NCBI GenBank assembly: GCA_000432335.1
Contig: HF995342.1
Span: 8,216-57,886 of the forward strand
Reading direction: 5' to 3'
Origin: Firmicutes bacterium CAG:646
GTDB lineage: Bacteria; Bacillota; Clostridia; Lachnospirales; Lachnospiraceae
DNA length: 49,671 bases
Below the pieces are notes generated by a model. It did not search any database, was not told the origin of the DNA, and saw only the letters and a program-made list of their open reading frames with translations. Made by a program: the position numbers and the translations under genes. Of the stretch, positions 41,139 to 49,572 are shown piece by piece; position 1 is the first letter of the stretch, and each line of letters begins with the position of its first letter.

Positions 41139-42995
41139 ATGAAGAAAAAGGTTTCGGATTATATTGCAGACGTTCTGGCAGGAACGGGGATCCGACAGGT
41201 ATTTACCGTTACTGGAGGCGGAGCCATGCATCTGAATGATTCTCTTGGGCATCATCCGGCGCTTGCCTGTATGTATCATCACCATGAACAGGCGGCAGCG
41301 ATGGCGGCAGAGGCTTATGCCCGGGTGGATAATCGGATGGCAGCCGTGTGCGTCACTTCAGGACCGGGGGCTACCAATGCGCTGACAGGAGTTTTGTGCG
41401 GCTGGATGGATTCTATTCCCATGATCGTTCTGTCCGGTCAGGTGCGTTATGATACCACGGTGCGCAGCAGCGGGCTGAATATCCGTACCATGGGAGTACA
41501 GGAGTATGATGTGGTGCGGTCGGCAGAGCCTATGACCAAGTATGCGGTGATGGTGGAAAAACCGGAGGAGATTCGCTACCATCTGGAAAAAGCTCTGTAT
41601 CTGGCGATAAATGGAAGACCGGGTCCCTGCTGGCTGGATATTCCTCTGAACGTGCAGAGCGCTGTGGTGGAGACGGATGAATTGGAAGGCTTTGATCCTG
41701 CAAAGGAAGAGATGGGGCAGGAGGCAGCCGAGCAGAATATGGATCTGGAAACGTTGGAACAGATTTTAGATAAGATCCGGGAATCCCGCCGACCGGTGCT
41801 TTTTGCAGGTCACGGGATCCGTCTGGCGGGGGCGTATGACAGATTTCAGAAATTGGTGAATTTTCTGGGCGTCCCGGTGGTTACCGGAATGAGCAGTATT
41901 GACCTGATGGAATCCGGTCATCCCCTGTATGTGGGGAGAAATGGAGGCACCGGAGACCGGGCAGGAAATTTTGCAGTGCAAAACAGTGATCTTTTGTTGT
42001 CTCTGGGCAGCCGTCAGAGCTTTTTGCAGACGGGATTTCATTTTGAAACATGGGCAGAGAAAGCGTATACCATTTTAAATGATATTGACGGGGAAGAATT
42101 GAAGAAAAAGAGTTTGCATGTGGATCTTCCCGTGGTGGGCGATGTGGGAAAAATGATCGACCGTCTGCTGCTGTTGTTGGAGAAAAAGGGCTGTTCTCTG
42201 GAAAATCCATGGTTTTCGGGCAGGGAAGCTTGTGAAACATGGAGACAGCAGTGTCTTACCTGGAAGAAAAAATATCCGGTGGTTTTTCAGAAACATTATG
42301 AGGAATTGGAACCGGGACGAACCAATATCTATGCTTTTTATCGGGAATTGTCCAAATGTATGAGGGAGGATTCTCAGATTGTAGTCAGTGTGGGAACTTC
42401 AAGAGTGGCGGGAAGTCAGGCGTTTTATATGAAACAGGGACAGCGGTTTTATACGAATGCGGTGACCGCTTCCATGGGGTACGGGCTTCCGGCAGCCATC
42501 GGCGTCTGCGTGGCATCCGGGAGAAAGGAAGTTGTCTGTGTTACCGGAGAGGGAAGTTTACAGATGAATCTTCAGGAATTACAGACGATCCGCCATCATC
42601 GGCTGCCGATCCGCATTTTTGTGATCAATAATGAGGGATATCATTCTATTCGGCAGACGCAGACCAGTTATTTTCATGGAAATCTGGTGGGCGTGGGGGA
42701 AGAGAGCGGCGATCTGAGTTTCCCGGATCTTTCCCGGCTGATTCCGGCTTATGGGATCACGTATGAGACGATAAGAAACAGTGAGACGCTGGAACAGGAT
42801 ATCCGCAGGGTCCTGGCAGGACCGGCTCCCTGTGTGTGTCAGGTGTTTGTGACAAAACAGCAGAAAACAGAGCCGAAACTGGCTTCTCGCCAGCTGCCGG
42901 ACGGAACAATGGTATCAGCTTCTTTGGAAGATATGTATCCGTTTTTGTCCAGAGAAGAGCTGGAAGAAAACATGGTGAGGAAAAAAGATGAATAG
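41139..42995 (+). CDS. Thiamine-diphosphate enzyme, acetolactate-synthase-like (YerE-type candidate)
   Basis: A 618-residue ThDP-dependent enzyme of the acetolactate synthase group. The PYR domain has catalytic Glu50 (YHHHEQAAAMAAEAYAR) and TSGPGATNALTGV. A central Rossmann domain (VLFAGHGIRLAG) could hold FAD. The PP domain carries the metal-ThDP motif as GEGSLQMNLQELQTI...NNEGY, with Glu in place of the usual GDG aspartate. Its position among rfbF, rfbG, rfbH and an SDR gene is not that of amino-acid biosynthesis. It resembles YerE, which transfers a two-carbon unit from pyruvate to C-4 of CDP-3,6-dideoxy-4-keto-glucose in yersiniose synthesis. The family is certain; the YerE role is inference from context. 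Confidence 0.8.
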   Translation: MKKKVSDYIADVLAGTGIRQVFTVTGGGAMHLNDSLGHHPALACMYHHHEQAAAMAAEAYARVDNRMAAVCVTSGPGATNALTGVLCGWMDSIPMIVLSGQVRYDTTVRSSGLNIRTMGVQEYDVVRSAEPMTKYAVMVEKPEEIRYHLEKALYLAINGRPGPCWLDIPLNVQSAVVETDELEGFDPAKEEMGQEAAEQNMDLETLEQILDKIRESRRPVLFAGHGIRLAGAYDRFQKLVNFLGVPVVTGMSSIDLMESGHPLYVGRNGGTGDRAGNFAVQNSDLLLSLGSRQSFLQTGFHFETWAEKAYTILNDIDGEELKKKSLHVDLPVVGDVGKMIDRLLLLLEKKGCSLENPWFSGREACETWRQQCLTWKKKYPVVFQKHYEELEPGRTNIYAFYRELSKCMREDSQIVVSVGTSRVAGSQAFYMKQGQRFYTNAVTASMGYGLPAAIGVCVASGRKEVVCVTGEGSLQMNLQELQTIRHHRLPIRIFVINNEGYHSIRQTQTSYFHGNLVGVGEESGDLSFPDLSRLIPAYGITYETIRNSETLEQDIRRVLAGPAPCVCQVFVTKQQKTEPKLASRQLPDGTMVSASLEDMYPFLSREELEENMVRKKDE

Positions 42996-43911
42996 GGTAA
43001 TTATAACGGGAGCCACCAGTATGATCGGTCAGGCGGTGGTGGAAGAATGTCTGGAACAGGGAAAGCAGGTTTGCGCAGTGATTCGAAAGGATACGAAACG
43101 GAGAGAACGGTTGCCGCAGCATCTCAACCTTTCAGTGGTGGAGTGCAGTCTGGAAGAAATGAGATCCCTGCCGGAAAAAATCTCCGGTTCCTGGGACACA
43201 TTTTATCATATCGCCTGGGGAAGTACAGGAGAGAACAGAAATAAGAGTGTAATTTTGCAGAGTAAAAACATCGAATATACCATGGACGCAGCCTGGGCGG
43301 CAAAAGAACTGGGCTGTACCCGTTTTATAGGAGCCGGTTCTCAGGCGGAGTACGGTCCTTCAGACCAGGAAAAAATAGGACCGGACACTCTGGAGAATCC
43401 TGTAACGCCTTATGGGGTGAGCAAGCTGGCTGCTGGAAAACTTTCCCGGATCTTTTGCCAGGAATTGGAGATGGAATGGATCTGGTGCCGGATTTTCAGT
43501 GTATACGGAATCTACGATAAGGAGAGCACCATGGTGATGACGGCGCTTCGTCAATTCTTAAATGGGGAGGAAACAGCCTTCACACCGGCAGAACAGCAGT
43601 GGGACTATCTGTACAGTAAAGATGCGGGAAGAGCCATGTATCTGGCGGGAGAAAAAGGAAAATCCGGCTCTGTTTATTGTGTGGGAAGTGGAAAATCCCA
43701 TCGGCTTCGGGAGTATATTTACAAAATCAGAGATATAGCAGCTTGTGAGGCAGAACCGGGAATTGGGAAAAAGTCGTATCCTCCGCATTCGGTGATGCAT
43801 CTGTGCGCAGATATTGAAAGTCTGACACGGGATACAGGTTTTGCTCCGCGATATGGATTTTCAGAAGGAATTGAGGAAATGGTACAATGGCTAAGAGAGA
43901 AAAACAAATGA
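42988..43911 (+). CDS. NAD(P)-dependent epimerase/reductase of the SDR family
   Basis: A 307-residue extended SDR protein. The cofactor loop is IITGATSMIGQAVVEE, the catalytic motif YGVSKLAAG supplies Tyr and Lys, and GAGSQAEYGP supplies the Ser region. FSVYGIYDKES follows, with a substrate-side WDYLYSKDAGRA. It overlaps the ThDP gene by 8 bases and the next gene by 4. In dideoxysugar clusters such enzymes act as the last reductase (abequose or tyvelose type, or YerF reducing the acetyl branch). Which carbonyl it reduces cannot be read from the sequence. Its tight coupling to the ThDP enzyme favours action on that product. Confidence 0.82.
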   Translation: MNRVIITGATSMIGQAVVEECLEQGKQVCAVIRKDTKRRERLPQHLNLSVVECSLEEMRSLPEKISGSWDTFYHIAWGSTGENRNKSVILQSKNIEYTMDAAWAAKELGCTRFIGAGSQAEYGPSDQEKIGPDTLENPVTPYGVSKLAAGKLSRIFCQELEMEWIWCRIFSVYGIYDKESTMVMTALRQFLNGEETAFTPAEQQWDYLYSKDAGRAMYLAGEKGKSGSVYCVGSGKSHRLREYIYKIRDIAACEAEPGIGKKSYPPHSVMHLCADIESLTRDTGFAPRYGFSEGIEEMVQWLREKNK

Positions 43912-44915
43912 AAAAGAAAATATCAGTGGTGATTCCCACTTATAATGAAGAGGGGAATGTAAAGCCGCTGGCGCGGGCGATCGTAAATGTGATGGAAAAC
44001 GAGCTGCCGGAATATGATTATGAGATCCTTTTTATAGATAATCATTCCAAGGATAATACCCGGTTGTTTCTCCGGCAGTTGTGTGGAGATAATAAAAAAA
44101 TCAAGGCAATCTTCAATGCGAGAAATTTTGGACAGATCCGTTCCCCTGTTTATGGGCTGAAACAGGCACAGGGAGACTGTGTGATCCGAATGTGCGCAGA
44201 TTTTCAGGACCCGGTAGAGATGATTCCCAAGTTTGTGCGAGAGTGGGAAAAAGGGTGGAGAATTGTGATCGGTATTAAAAAATCCAGTAAGGAAAAGAAA
44301 ATGATGTACTGGATTCGAACTCTTTATTATAAATTAATCCGCAAGATCACGGACATCGATCATATTGAGCATTTTACGGGTTTTGGATTGTACGATAAGG
44401 CATTTGTGGATGTGGTGCGTCAGCTTCACGATCCGATGCCGTATCTCAGAGGAATTATTGCAGAACTGGGCTTTGATTACAAAGCGATTCCTTATGAGCA
44501 GCAGAGACGAAAAGCGGGAAAGAGCAAGAATAATTTCTACAGTTTGTACGACTATGCGATGATCGGAATTACTTCTTATTCCAAAGTGGTGCTGAGAATG
44601 GCAACTTTCGTGGGATTTATTGTAGGCGGCATCAGCTTTGTGGCGGGAATCGTATATTTTATCCTGAAATTACTCTATTGGGATAGATTTTCTGCGGGAG
44701 TGGCGCCGCTTTTGATCGGTGTGTTCTTCCTGGGATCGATGCAGCTATTCTTTATTGGATTTTTGGGAGAATATGTGCTGAGTATCAACACGAGGGTGTT
44801 GGATCGTCCTTTGGTAGTGGAAGAGCTGAGGCTGAATTTTGAGGAATTGGAGGAAGAAAATGAAAGTGAAAGAGAAAAGGAAGAGGAAAAATCCGCTGCT
44901 TCGCCTGAAAAATGA
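43908..44915 (+). CDS. GtrB/DPM-like family 2 glycosyltransferase
   Basis: A 335-residue glycosyltransferase that likely moves a sugar from a nucleotide donor to undecaprenyl phosphate. The GT2 domain (1-225) has ISVVIPTYNEEGNV, ILFIDNHSKDNT, the metal-binding CADFQDP (DxD-like) and PYLRGIIAELGF, followed by the basic QQRRKAGKSKNNFYSL motif. Two transmembrane helices occupy about 232-290, and a charged tail (EELEEENESEREKEEE) ends the protein. The ATG at 43908 overlaps the preceding stop (ATGA), favouring it over an upstream start. It is followed by a multi-spanning protein, an arrangement like GtrB and its partner transferase. Confidence 0.88.
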   Translation: MKKKISVVIPTYNEEGNVKPLARAIVNVMENELPEYDYEILFIDNHSKDNTRLFLRQLCGDNKKIKAIFNARNFGQIRSPVYGLKQAQGDCVIRMCADFQDPVEMIPKFVREWEKGWRIVIGIKKSSKEKKMMYWIRTLYYKLIRKITDIDHIEHFTGFGLYDKAFVDVVRQLHDPMPYLRGIIAELGFDYKAIPYEQQRRKAGKSKNNFYSLYDYAMIGITSYSKVVLRMATFVGFIVGGISFVAGIVYFILKLLYWDRFSAGVAPLLIGVFFLGSMQLFFIGFLGEYVLSINTRVLDRPLVVEELRLNFEELEEENESEREKEEEKSAASPEK

Positions 44916-46704
44916 CTGGAATGGAATGAAACTGTGGAAAGCGGACGAACTGTGTAAACTGGACTGGATCATTTCCAGTCTGGTGCTTCTGGTTCTGTTT
45001 GTCATTTGTATGCAGGGGGATATGCGCCTGACCGGAAATCGTTCTTTTCTGATGTATGAGCATTTTACAGATTTTTATAAAGCAAGCTATGAGCAGTCCG
45101 GCGGATATTACGCCAATTATCTGCCAAGTACCTTTCTTGCTTATGCGATATGGAATCTGCCTTTGTATCTGGCAGGTCACATCCCCGAAGCGATCCTGAC
45201 GAACAGCTTTATTAACAATATGTGGTATAAGCTGCTTCCGGTCATCCTTTACTATGTGACCGCGCACTTTATGTACAAAATTGGCATGGAAGTAGGATTT
45301 GGAGAGAAGAAATCCCGGCTTTGCAAATTTGCGTTTCTGGTATTTCCTATTGGAGTCTTCAGTCAGTTTATATTCAGCCAGTATGATATCTTTACCGTGT
45401 TTTTTATGGTGGTTGGTCTTTATTACTACCTGAAAGGGAAAATGTGGAGATTTTCTCTGCTGTTTGGTGTGGCGGTGACTTTTAAATACCATGCGCTTTT
45501 ATATTTTCTGGTATTGCTGGTTTTGAAGGAAAAAAAGATCCGAAATATTCTGAAATATACGGCGGCTATGGCAGCGCCGGTTCTGATCGAGGTACTTCCC
45601 AATATAGGGTCGGTACATTTCCAGAGACATGTGATGGGATTTGGAGCTTTAAAATTTGTGCAGAAACAGTTTAGCTTCGGATTTTTTAACGGATTTAATC
45701 TGGTGGCGGTAGCGGCGGCTTTTGTGCTGGTGTGGGCGTATCAGCGGAAGACACGGGACGATCAGGAGCTTTTTTCCTGGGCTTCCTTTTTTACAACAGC
45801 CATGAGTTTTGCTATTTTTGGATTTGCTTCCTGGAATCCTCAGTGGTTATTGCTTCTGGTGCCATTTTTGCTTTTGAATATTTTCATAAACGAGAATGGA
45901 AATATTCTGGTAATGGTCACGAACATTTTCATGTTGGCTTTGTATATTTTCAGCAGCCAGAGCATGGTGGGAGAAAATGTATTAAACTGCGGTATTCTGA
46001 AATATGTGCTTCCAAGCTCAGAGTTTGCAGTGCGGATGTGGGATGTTTATATGTTCCATGACGAGGAACTTCTCTGTTCTGCCATGTGGGTAGTACTTCT
46101 GGTGTATGTGGTTTTCGGGCAGCCAAGATACCACAACAGAAAGGGAAATGTTATCTCGACAGGGCTGATCTGGCAGATCCGGTCTGCTTTTTCCTTTGGA
46201 GTGCTGGCTTATGTGATTCCTTTGGGAATTTGTGTGGCGGCAATGTTTCAGGGCTGGATCGTATTTCAGGATAACAGCCAGTGGAATCTGGAACCGGAAA
46301 ATACGGTGACGGTGGAAAATGATAATTTTGTGGAGCAGGATATTGTGGCAGACGGCAGTGTACTGAAAGATATTCGTGTTCGCATTTATACCGGAGAACA
46401 GAGTATTACTTCTTTGCTTGGCGTAGAGCTTGTGGATAAGGAGACCGGGGAAGTTGTCTACAGTGAGGACAAAAACACGGATAAATTCACGAAAAATTCC
46501 GCCGTGTATTCTATTTTAGATAAAGAAGTGTCAGTGGAACCGGGAAAAACGTATACTTTGAAATTATCCAGCGAGGAAGAAGGAAAAATAGGATTCTACT
46601 GTGTGACAAATGAAGAGACCCAGGAACTCCTTCGGGAAACAGCAGATGATGCACAGGGAACAGAAAAGAGACAGCTTCAGATGAAAGTTATTGGAGTGAA
46701 GTAG
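44860..46704 (+). CDS. Multi-spanning membrane glycosyltransferase-like protein (GT87/GT-C type)
   Basis: A 614-residue membrane protein with about ten helices and a C-terminal extracytoplasmic beta-rich domain of about 150 residues (from NLEPENTVTVENDNF). After the first helix lies an acidic-aromatic loop (YEHFTDFYKASYEQSGGYY). The core FSQYDIFTVFFMVVGLYYYLKG and VTFKYHALLYFLVLLVLKEKK are typical of GT87/DUF2029-like lipid-linked-sugar transferases. The ATG at 44860 is chosen after TTGGAGGAAG; it overlaps the GtrB-like gene by 56 bases. It probably uses the undecaprenyl-linked sugar made by that enzyme. The acceptor is unknown. Confidence 0.7.
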   Translation: MKVKEKRKRKNPLLRLKNDWNGMKLWKADELCKLDWIISSLVLLVLFVICMQGDMRLTGNRSFLMYEHFTDFYKASYEQSGGYYANYLPSTFLAYAIWNLPLYLAGHIPEAILTNSFINNMWYKLLPVILYYVTAHFMYKIGMEVGFGEKKSRLCKFAFLVFPIGVFSQFIFSQYDIFTVFFMVVGLYYYLKGKMWRFSLLFGVAVTFKYHALLYFLVLLVLKEKKIRNILKYTAAMAAPVLIEVLPNIGSVHFQRHVMGFGALKFVQKQFSFGFFNGFNLVAVAAAFVLVWAYQRKTRDDQELFSWASFFTTAMSFAIFGFASWNPQWLLLLVPFLLLNIFINENGNILVMVTNIFMLALYIFSSQSMVGENVLNCGILKYVLPSSEFAVRMWDVYMFHDEELLCSAMWVVLLVYVVFGQPRYHNRKGNVISTGLIWQIRSAFSFGVLAYVIPLGICVAAMFQGWIVFQDNSQWNLEPENTVTVENDNFVEQDIVADGSVLKDIRVRIYTGEQSITSLLGVELVDKETGEVVYSEDKNTDKFTKNSAVYSILDKEVSVEPGKTYTLKLSSEEEGKIGFYCVTNEETQELLRETADDAQGTEKRQLQMKVIGVK

Positions 46705-46718
46705 AAAGAAGGGAAATT

Positions 46719-47897
46719 ATGGTAAATTTTGAATATTTTACACCGACGAAAGTGGTATTTGGAAAGAATGCAGAAGAAAAGACGGGGGAATTGGTGAAAG
46801 CGCAGGGCTGTAAGAAGGTTCTTGTTCATTATGGCGGGCAGAGCGCAAAGAAAAGCGGACTTTTGGATCGAATTTGCGCTTCCCTGGAAAAAGAGGGGAT
46901 TTCTTATGTTACTCTGGGCGGCGTAGTGCCAAATCCACATCTGTCAAAAGTGCATGAGGGAATCGAATTGTGTAAGAAAGAAGGCGTTGATTTTATTCTG
47001 GCTGTGGGCGGCGGAAGTGTGATCGATTCTGGAAAAGCCATCGGCTATGGGGTGGCAAATGAAGGAGAAGTGTGGGATTTTTATGCGAAAACAAGAATTC
47101 CGGAAGCGTGTCTGCCTATCGGAGCAGTGCTCACGATTGCAGCAGCGGGAAGCGAGATGAGTGATTCTTCCGTTATTACCAATGAGGATGGCTGGCTGAA
47201 GAGAGGGTGCAATAATAATTTGTGCCGCTGTCGTTTTGCAATCATGAACCCAGAACTGACTTATACATTGCCCCCATATCAGACAGCCAGCGGATGCGTA
47301 GACATTATGATGCATACGATGGAACGGTATTTTACCAGAGAAGAAAATACTGCCCTTACGGATGGAATCGGGGAGGCGCTTCTGCGGACGGTGATGGAGA
47401 GCGCGCAGACGTTGGCGAGAGACCCGGAAAATTATAATGCCAGAGCACAGGTTATGTGGGCAAGCAGTCTCTCTCATAATGGATTGACAGGATGCGGAAC
47501 TATCGGCGACTGGTCCTGCCATCAGTTGGAACATGAACTGGGCGGAATGTTTGATGTGGCTCATGGAGCAGGACTGGCGGCTGTCTGGGGCAGTTGGGCG
47601 AGATATGTGTATAAAGAAAAACCGGAACGATTTGCGCAGTTTGCAGTCAATGTGATGGGCGTGACGAATGATTTTTCTGATCCGGAGAAAACAGCTCTGG
47701 AAGGAATTCGGAAGATGGAAGAATTCTATCGTTCGATTCATATGCCGACCAATATCAGAGAACTGGGTGTAGAATTGACAGAAGAACAGGTGGAACAGCT
47801 GGCTTATAAATGCAGCTTTATGGAAAAGAGAACGATTGGACAGTTTAAAGTACTGGATCGAAATGATATGGAAGAGATTTATCGTATGGCGCGATAG
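46719..47897 (+). CDS. Iron-containing alcohol dehydrogenase, BdhA/YqhD type
   Basis: A 392-residue group III dehydrogenase that reduces aldehydes such as butyraldehyde with NADPH. Dinucleotide-binding GGGSVIDSGKAIG is preceded by the family start FEYFTPTKVVFGKNAEEK. The metal ligands are all present: Asp195 and His199 (DIMMHTMERYF), His268 (CHQLEHELGG) and His282 (VAHGAGLA). It begins 15 bases after the membrane transferase gene behind AGAAGGG. No terminator is visible between them, so it may be read from the glycan operon, though its role is probably in fermentation. Confidence 0.92.
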   Translation: MVNFEYFTPTKVVFGKNAEEKTGELVKAQGCKKVLVHYGGQSAKKSGLLDRICASLEKEGISYVTLGGVVPNPHLSKVHEGIELCKKEGVDFILAVGGGSVIDSGKAIGYGVANEGEVWDFYAKTRIPEACLPIGAVLTIAAAGSEMSDSSVITNEDGWLKRGCNNNLCRCRFAIMNPELTYTLPPYQTASGCVDIMMHTMERYFTREENTALTDGIGEALLRTVMESAQTLARDPENYNARAQVMWASSLSHNGLTGCGTIGDWSCHQLEHELGGMFDVAHGAGLAAVWGSWARYVYKEKPERFAQFAVNVMGVTNDFSDPEKTALEGIRKMEEFYRSIHMPTNIRELGVELTEEQVEQLAYKCSFMEKRTIGQFKVLDRNDMEEIYRMAR

Positions 47898-47941
47898 TAA
47901 TAATGACGAAAAATCTCTTTATAAAAAATTTATTTTCTGCA

Positions 47942-47969
47942 TTGTAACTTGATGCCATTGCGATATAAT
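47942..47969 (+). promoter_or_regulatory. Promoter of the MATE gene
   Basis: TTGTAA (47942-47947) and TATAAT (47964-47969) with a 16-base spacer, 43 bases before the start codon. Confidence 0.68.
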
Positions 47970-48012
47970 AAAGGACGGCGAAATGAGGAGTGATACAGAA
48001 AGGATGTAAATT

Positions 48013-49359
48013 ATGGAAAGAGATATGACGGTGGGGAGTCCCAGTAAAATTATCTGGAATTTTACTGTTCCTATATTTATAGGAAATATTTTTCAGCAGT
48101 TTTACAGTATGGTAGATACGGTGATCGTTGGAAAATTCGTGGGAACGAAAGCCTTGGCGGCAGTGGGATCTACGGGAACGATCAACTTTTTGATTCTCGG
48201 ATTTCTTATGGGAATGACGGCTGGATTTACCGTGCTGACCAGTCAGAGATTTGGCGCCGGGGACATGGCTGGAATGCGGAAAACAGTGGGTTCCGCTGCG
48301 ATTTTGTCAGCGGCAGTATCCATTCTCATGACGGTGGTGAGTATGGCTTTTATGAAACCGCTGATGATATTGATGCATACGCCTGAGGATATTTTTGATG
48401 ATGCATACGCATATATTATGATTATTTGTGCCGGGATCGTAGCGCAGGTATTATATAATATTCTGGCGGGAATTTTGAGAGCGCTGGGAAACAGTAAGAC
48501 ACCTTTGTACTTTCTGATATTTTCAGCATTACTGAACATTGTGCTGGATCTTGTATTTATCATAGTTTTTCATTTGGGAGCTCCGGGAGCTGCGTATGCT
48601 ACCGTGATTTCTCAGGGAGTTTCCGGAATTTTATGTTTTGTGTATATTATCCGGAAAGTGCCGATGCTGCGCTTGAGCCGATCTGATTTCAAGCCGGATG
48701 GTCATCTGATACGGACACAGCTGGCCATTGGATTTCCCATGGCGCTGCAGTTTTCCATTACTGCGATAGGAACTATGATGGTACAGTCTGCACTGAATGT
48801 GCTGGGATCTATTCATGTGGCAGCGTTTACTACGGCCAATAAGATAGAACAGATCATCAGTCAGATGTATGTGGCGCTTGGAACTACCATGGCGACTTAT
48901 TCTGCTCAGAATATGGGAGCGGGAAAAGTAATGCGGATTCGGAAGGGATTTCGGTCGGCCACAGTAATTTCCTTTGTATATAGTCTGGTATTTGGCATAA
49001 TTACTTTTTTCTGGGGTTACCACCTCACCGGATTGTTTGTTTCAGAAAATCTGGATGCAGTAGTCGGTCTGGTAAATATATATCTTCAGTGCGTGGCAAT
49101 TTTCTTCATTCCATTGGCTGTTGTCAATATTTATCGTAATGGTATTCAGGGTATGGGATTTGGTCTGATGCCTATGATGGCAGGCGTGGCAGAACTGATA
49201 GGAAGAGGTGTTGTGGCTGTTATTGCTTCCCGACGGGAGAGTTACCTTGGTATTTGTCTGGCAAGTCCGGCGGCATGGGTGCTGGCAGGGGCGTTACTGC
49301 TGGGAATGTACTGGTATATTATGAAAATTCTTCAGAGAAAACTGGGGAAAGATGCATAA
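48013..49359 (+). CDS. MATE-family multidrug exporter
   Basis: A 448-residue membrane protein with twelve helices in two homologous halves. The first half begins MTVGSPSKIIWNFTVPIFIGNIFQQFYSMVDTVIVGKF, with the family's conserved G-F-x-G segment, and SQRFGAGDMAGMRK. The second half repeats the pattern with AIGFPMALQFSITAIGTMMV and SAQNMGAGKVMRIRKG. Such proteins exchange cationic drugs or metabolites for Na+ or H+. It starts after AAAGGATG, has its own promoter, and is followed by a terminator. Substrate unknown. Confidence 0.92.
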   Translation: MERDMTVGSPSKIIWNFTVPIFIGNIFQQFYSMVDTVIVGKFVGTKALAAVGSTGTINFLILGFLMGMTAGFTVLTSQRFGAGDMAGMRKTVGSAAILSAAVSILMTVVSMAFMKPLMILMHTPEDIFDDAYAYIMIICAGIVAQVLYNILAGILRALGNSKTPLYFLIFSALLNIVLDLVFIIVFHLGAPGAAYATVISQGVSGILCFVYIIRKVPMLRLSRSDFKPDGHLIRTQLAIGFPMALQFSITAIGTMMVQSALNVLGSIHVAAFTTANKIEQIISQMYVALGTTMATYSAQNMGAGKVMRIRKGFRSATVISFVYSLVFGIITFFWGYHLTGLFVSENLDAVVGLVNIYLQCVAIFFIPLAVVNIYRNGIQGMGFGLMPMMAGVAELIGRGVVAVIASRRESYLGICLASPAAWVLAGALLLGMYWYIMKILQRKLGKDA

Positions 49360-49412
49360 CGATTTTTGGAAAAGGGCAGTGATGAAAGCTGTCGGATGAG
49401 AAGAGTAGATGG

Positions 49413-49456
49413 AACTGTCAGGGATGAGTCTTGGGATTTGTCTCTGGCAGTTTTTT
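49413..49456 (+). terminator. Terminator after the MATE gene
   Basis: AACTGTCAGGGA and TCTCTGGCAGTT form a 12-bp stem with G-T wobbles, followed by TTTTTT. Confidence 0.75.
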
Positions 49457-49572
49457 GTATAAAACATATCTCTGGCGAGTCCGCCTTATGAGGGATATTT
49501 TAAGGGTGATAGCCAACATTTTTGGGTATAAAACACATTTTCGGTGTGTCCACCTTATAGGGTACATTTTAA
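49457..49572. repeat. Two-copy direct repeat with covarying inner hairpin
   Basis: A unit of about 47 bases starts at 49457 and again at 49526 (69-bp period). Both share GTATAAAACA, CCTTAT and ATTTTAA. The inner hairpin is GGCG-AGTC-CGCC in copy 1 and GGTG-TGTC-CACC in copy 2, both fully paired. Copy 1 has an extra outer stem, ATATCTCT with AGGGATAT. No gene is seen from 49360 to the window end. Confidence 0.65.

Noticed and set aside
41139..42995. Acetolactate synthase for branched-chain amino acids
   Set aside because: There is no small subunit or ilv genes nearby; it is coupled to an SDR gene in a CDP-sugar cluster and has GEG instead of GDG in the ThDP motif.
49457..49572. Possible start of a CRISPR array
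   Set aside because: The two units are only partly similar, the intervening 22 bases are too short for a spacer, and no cas gene is seen.
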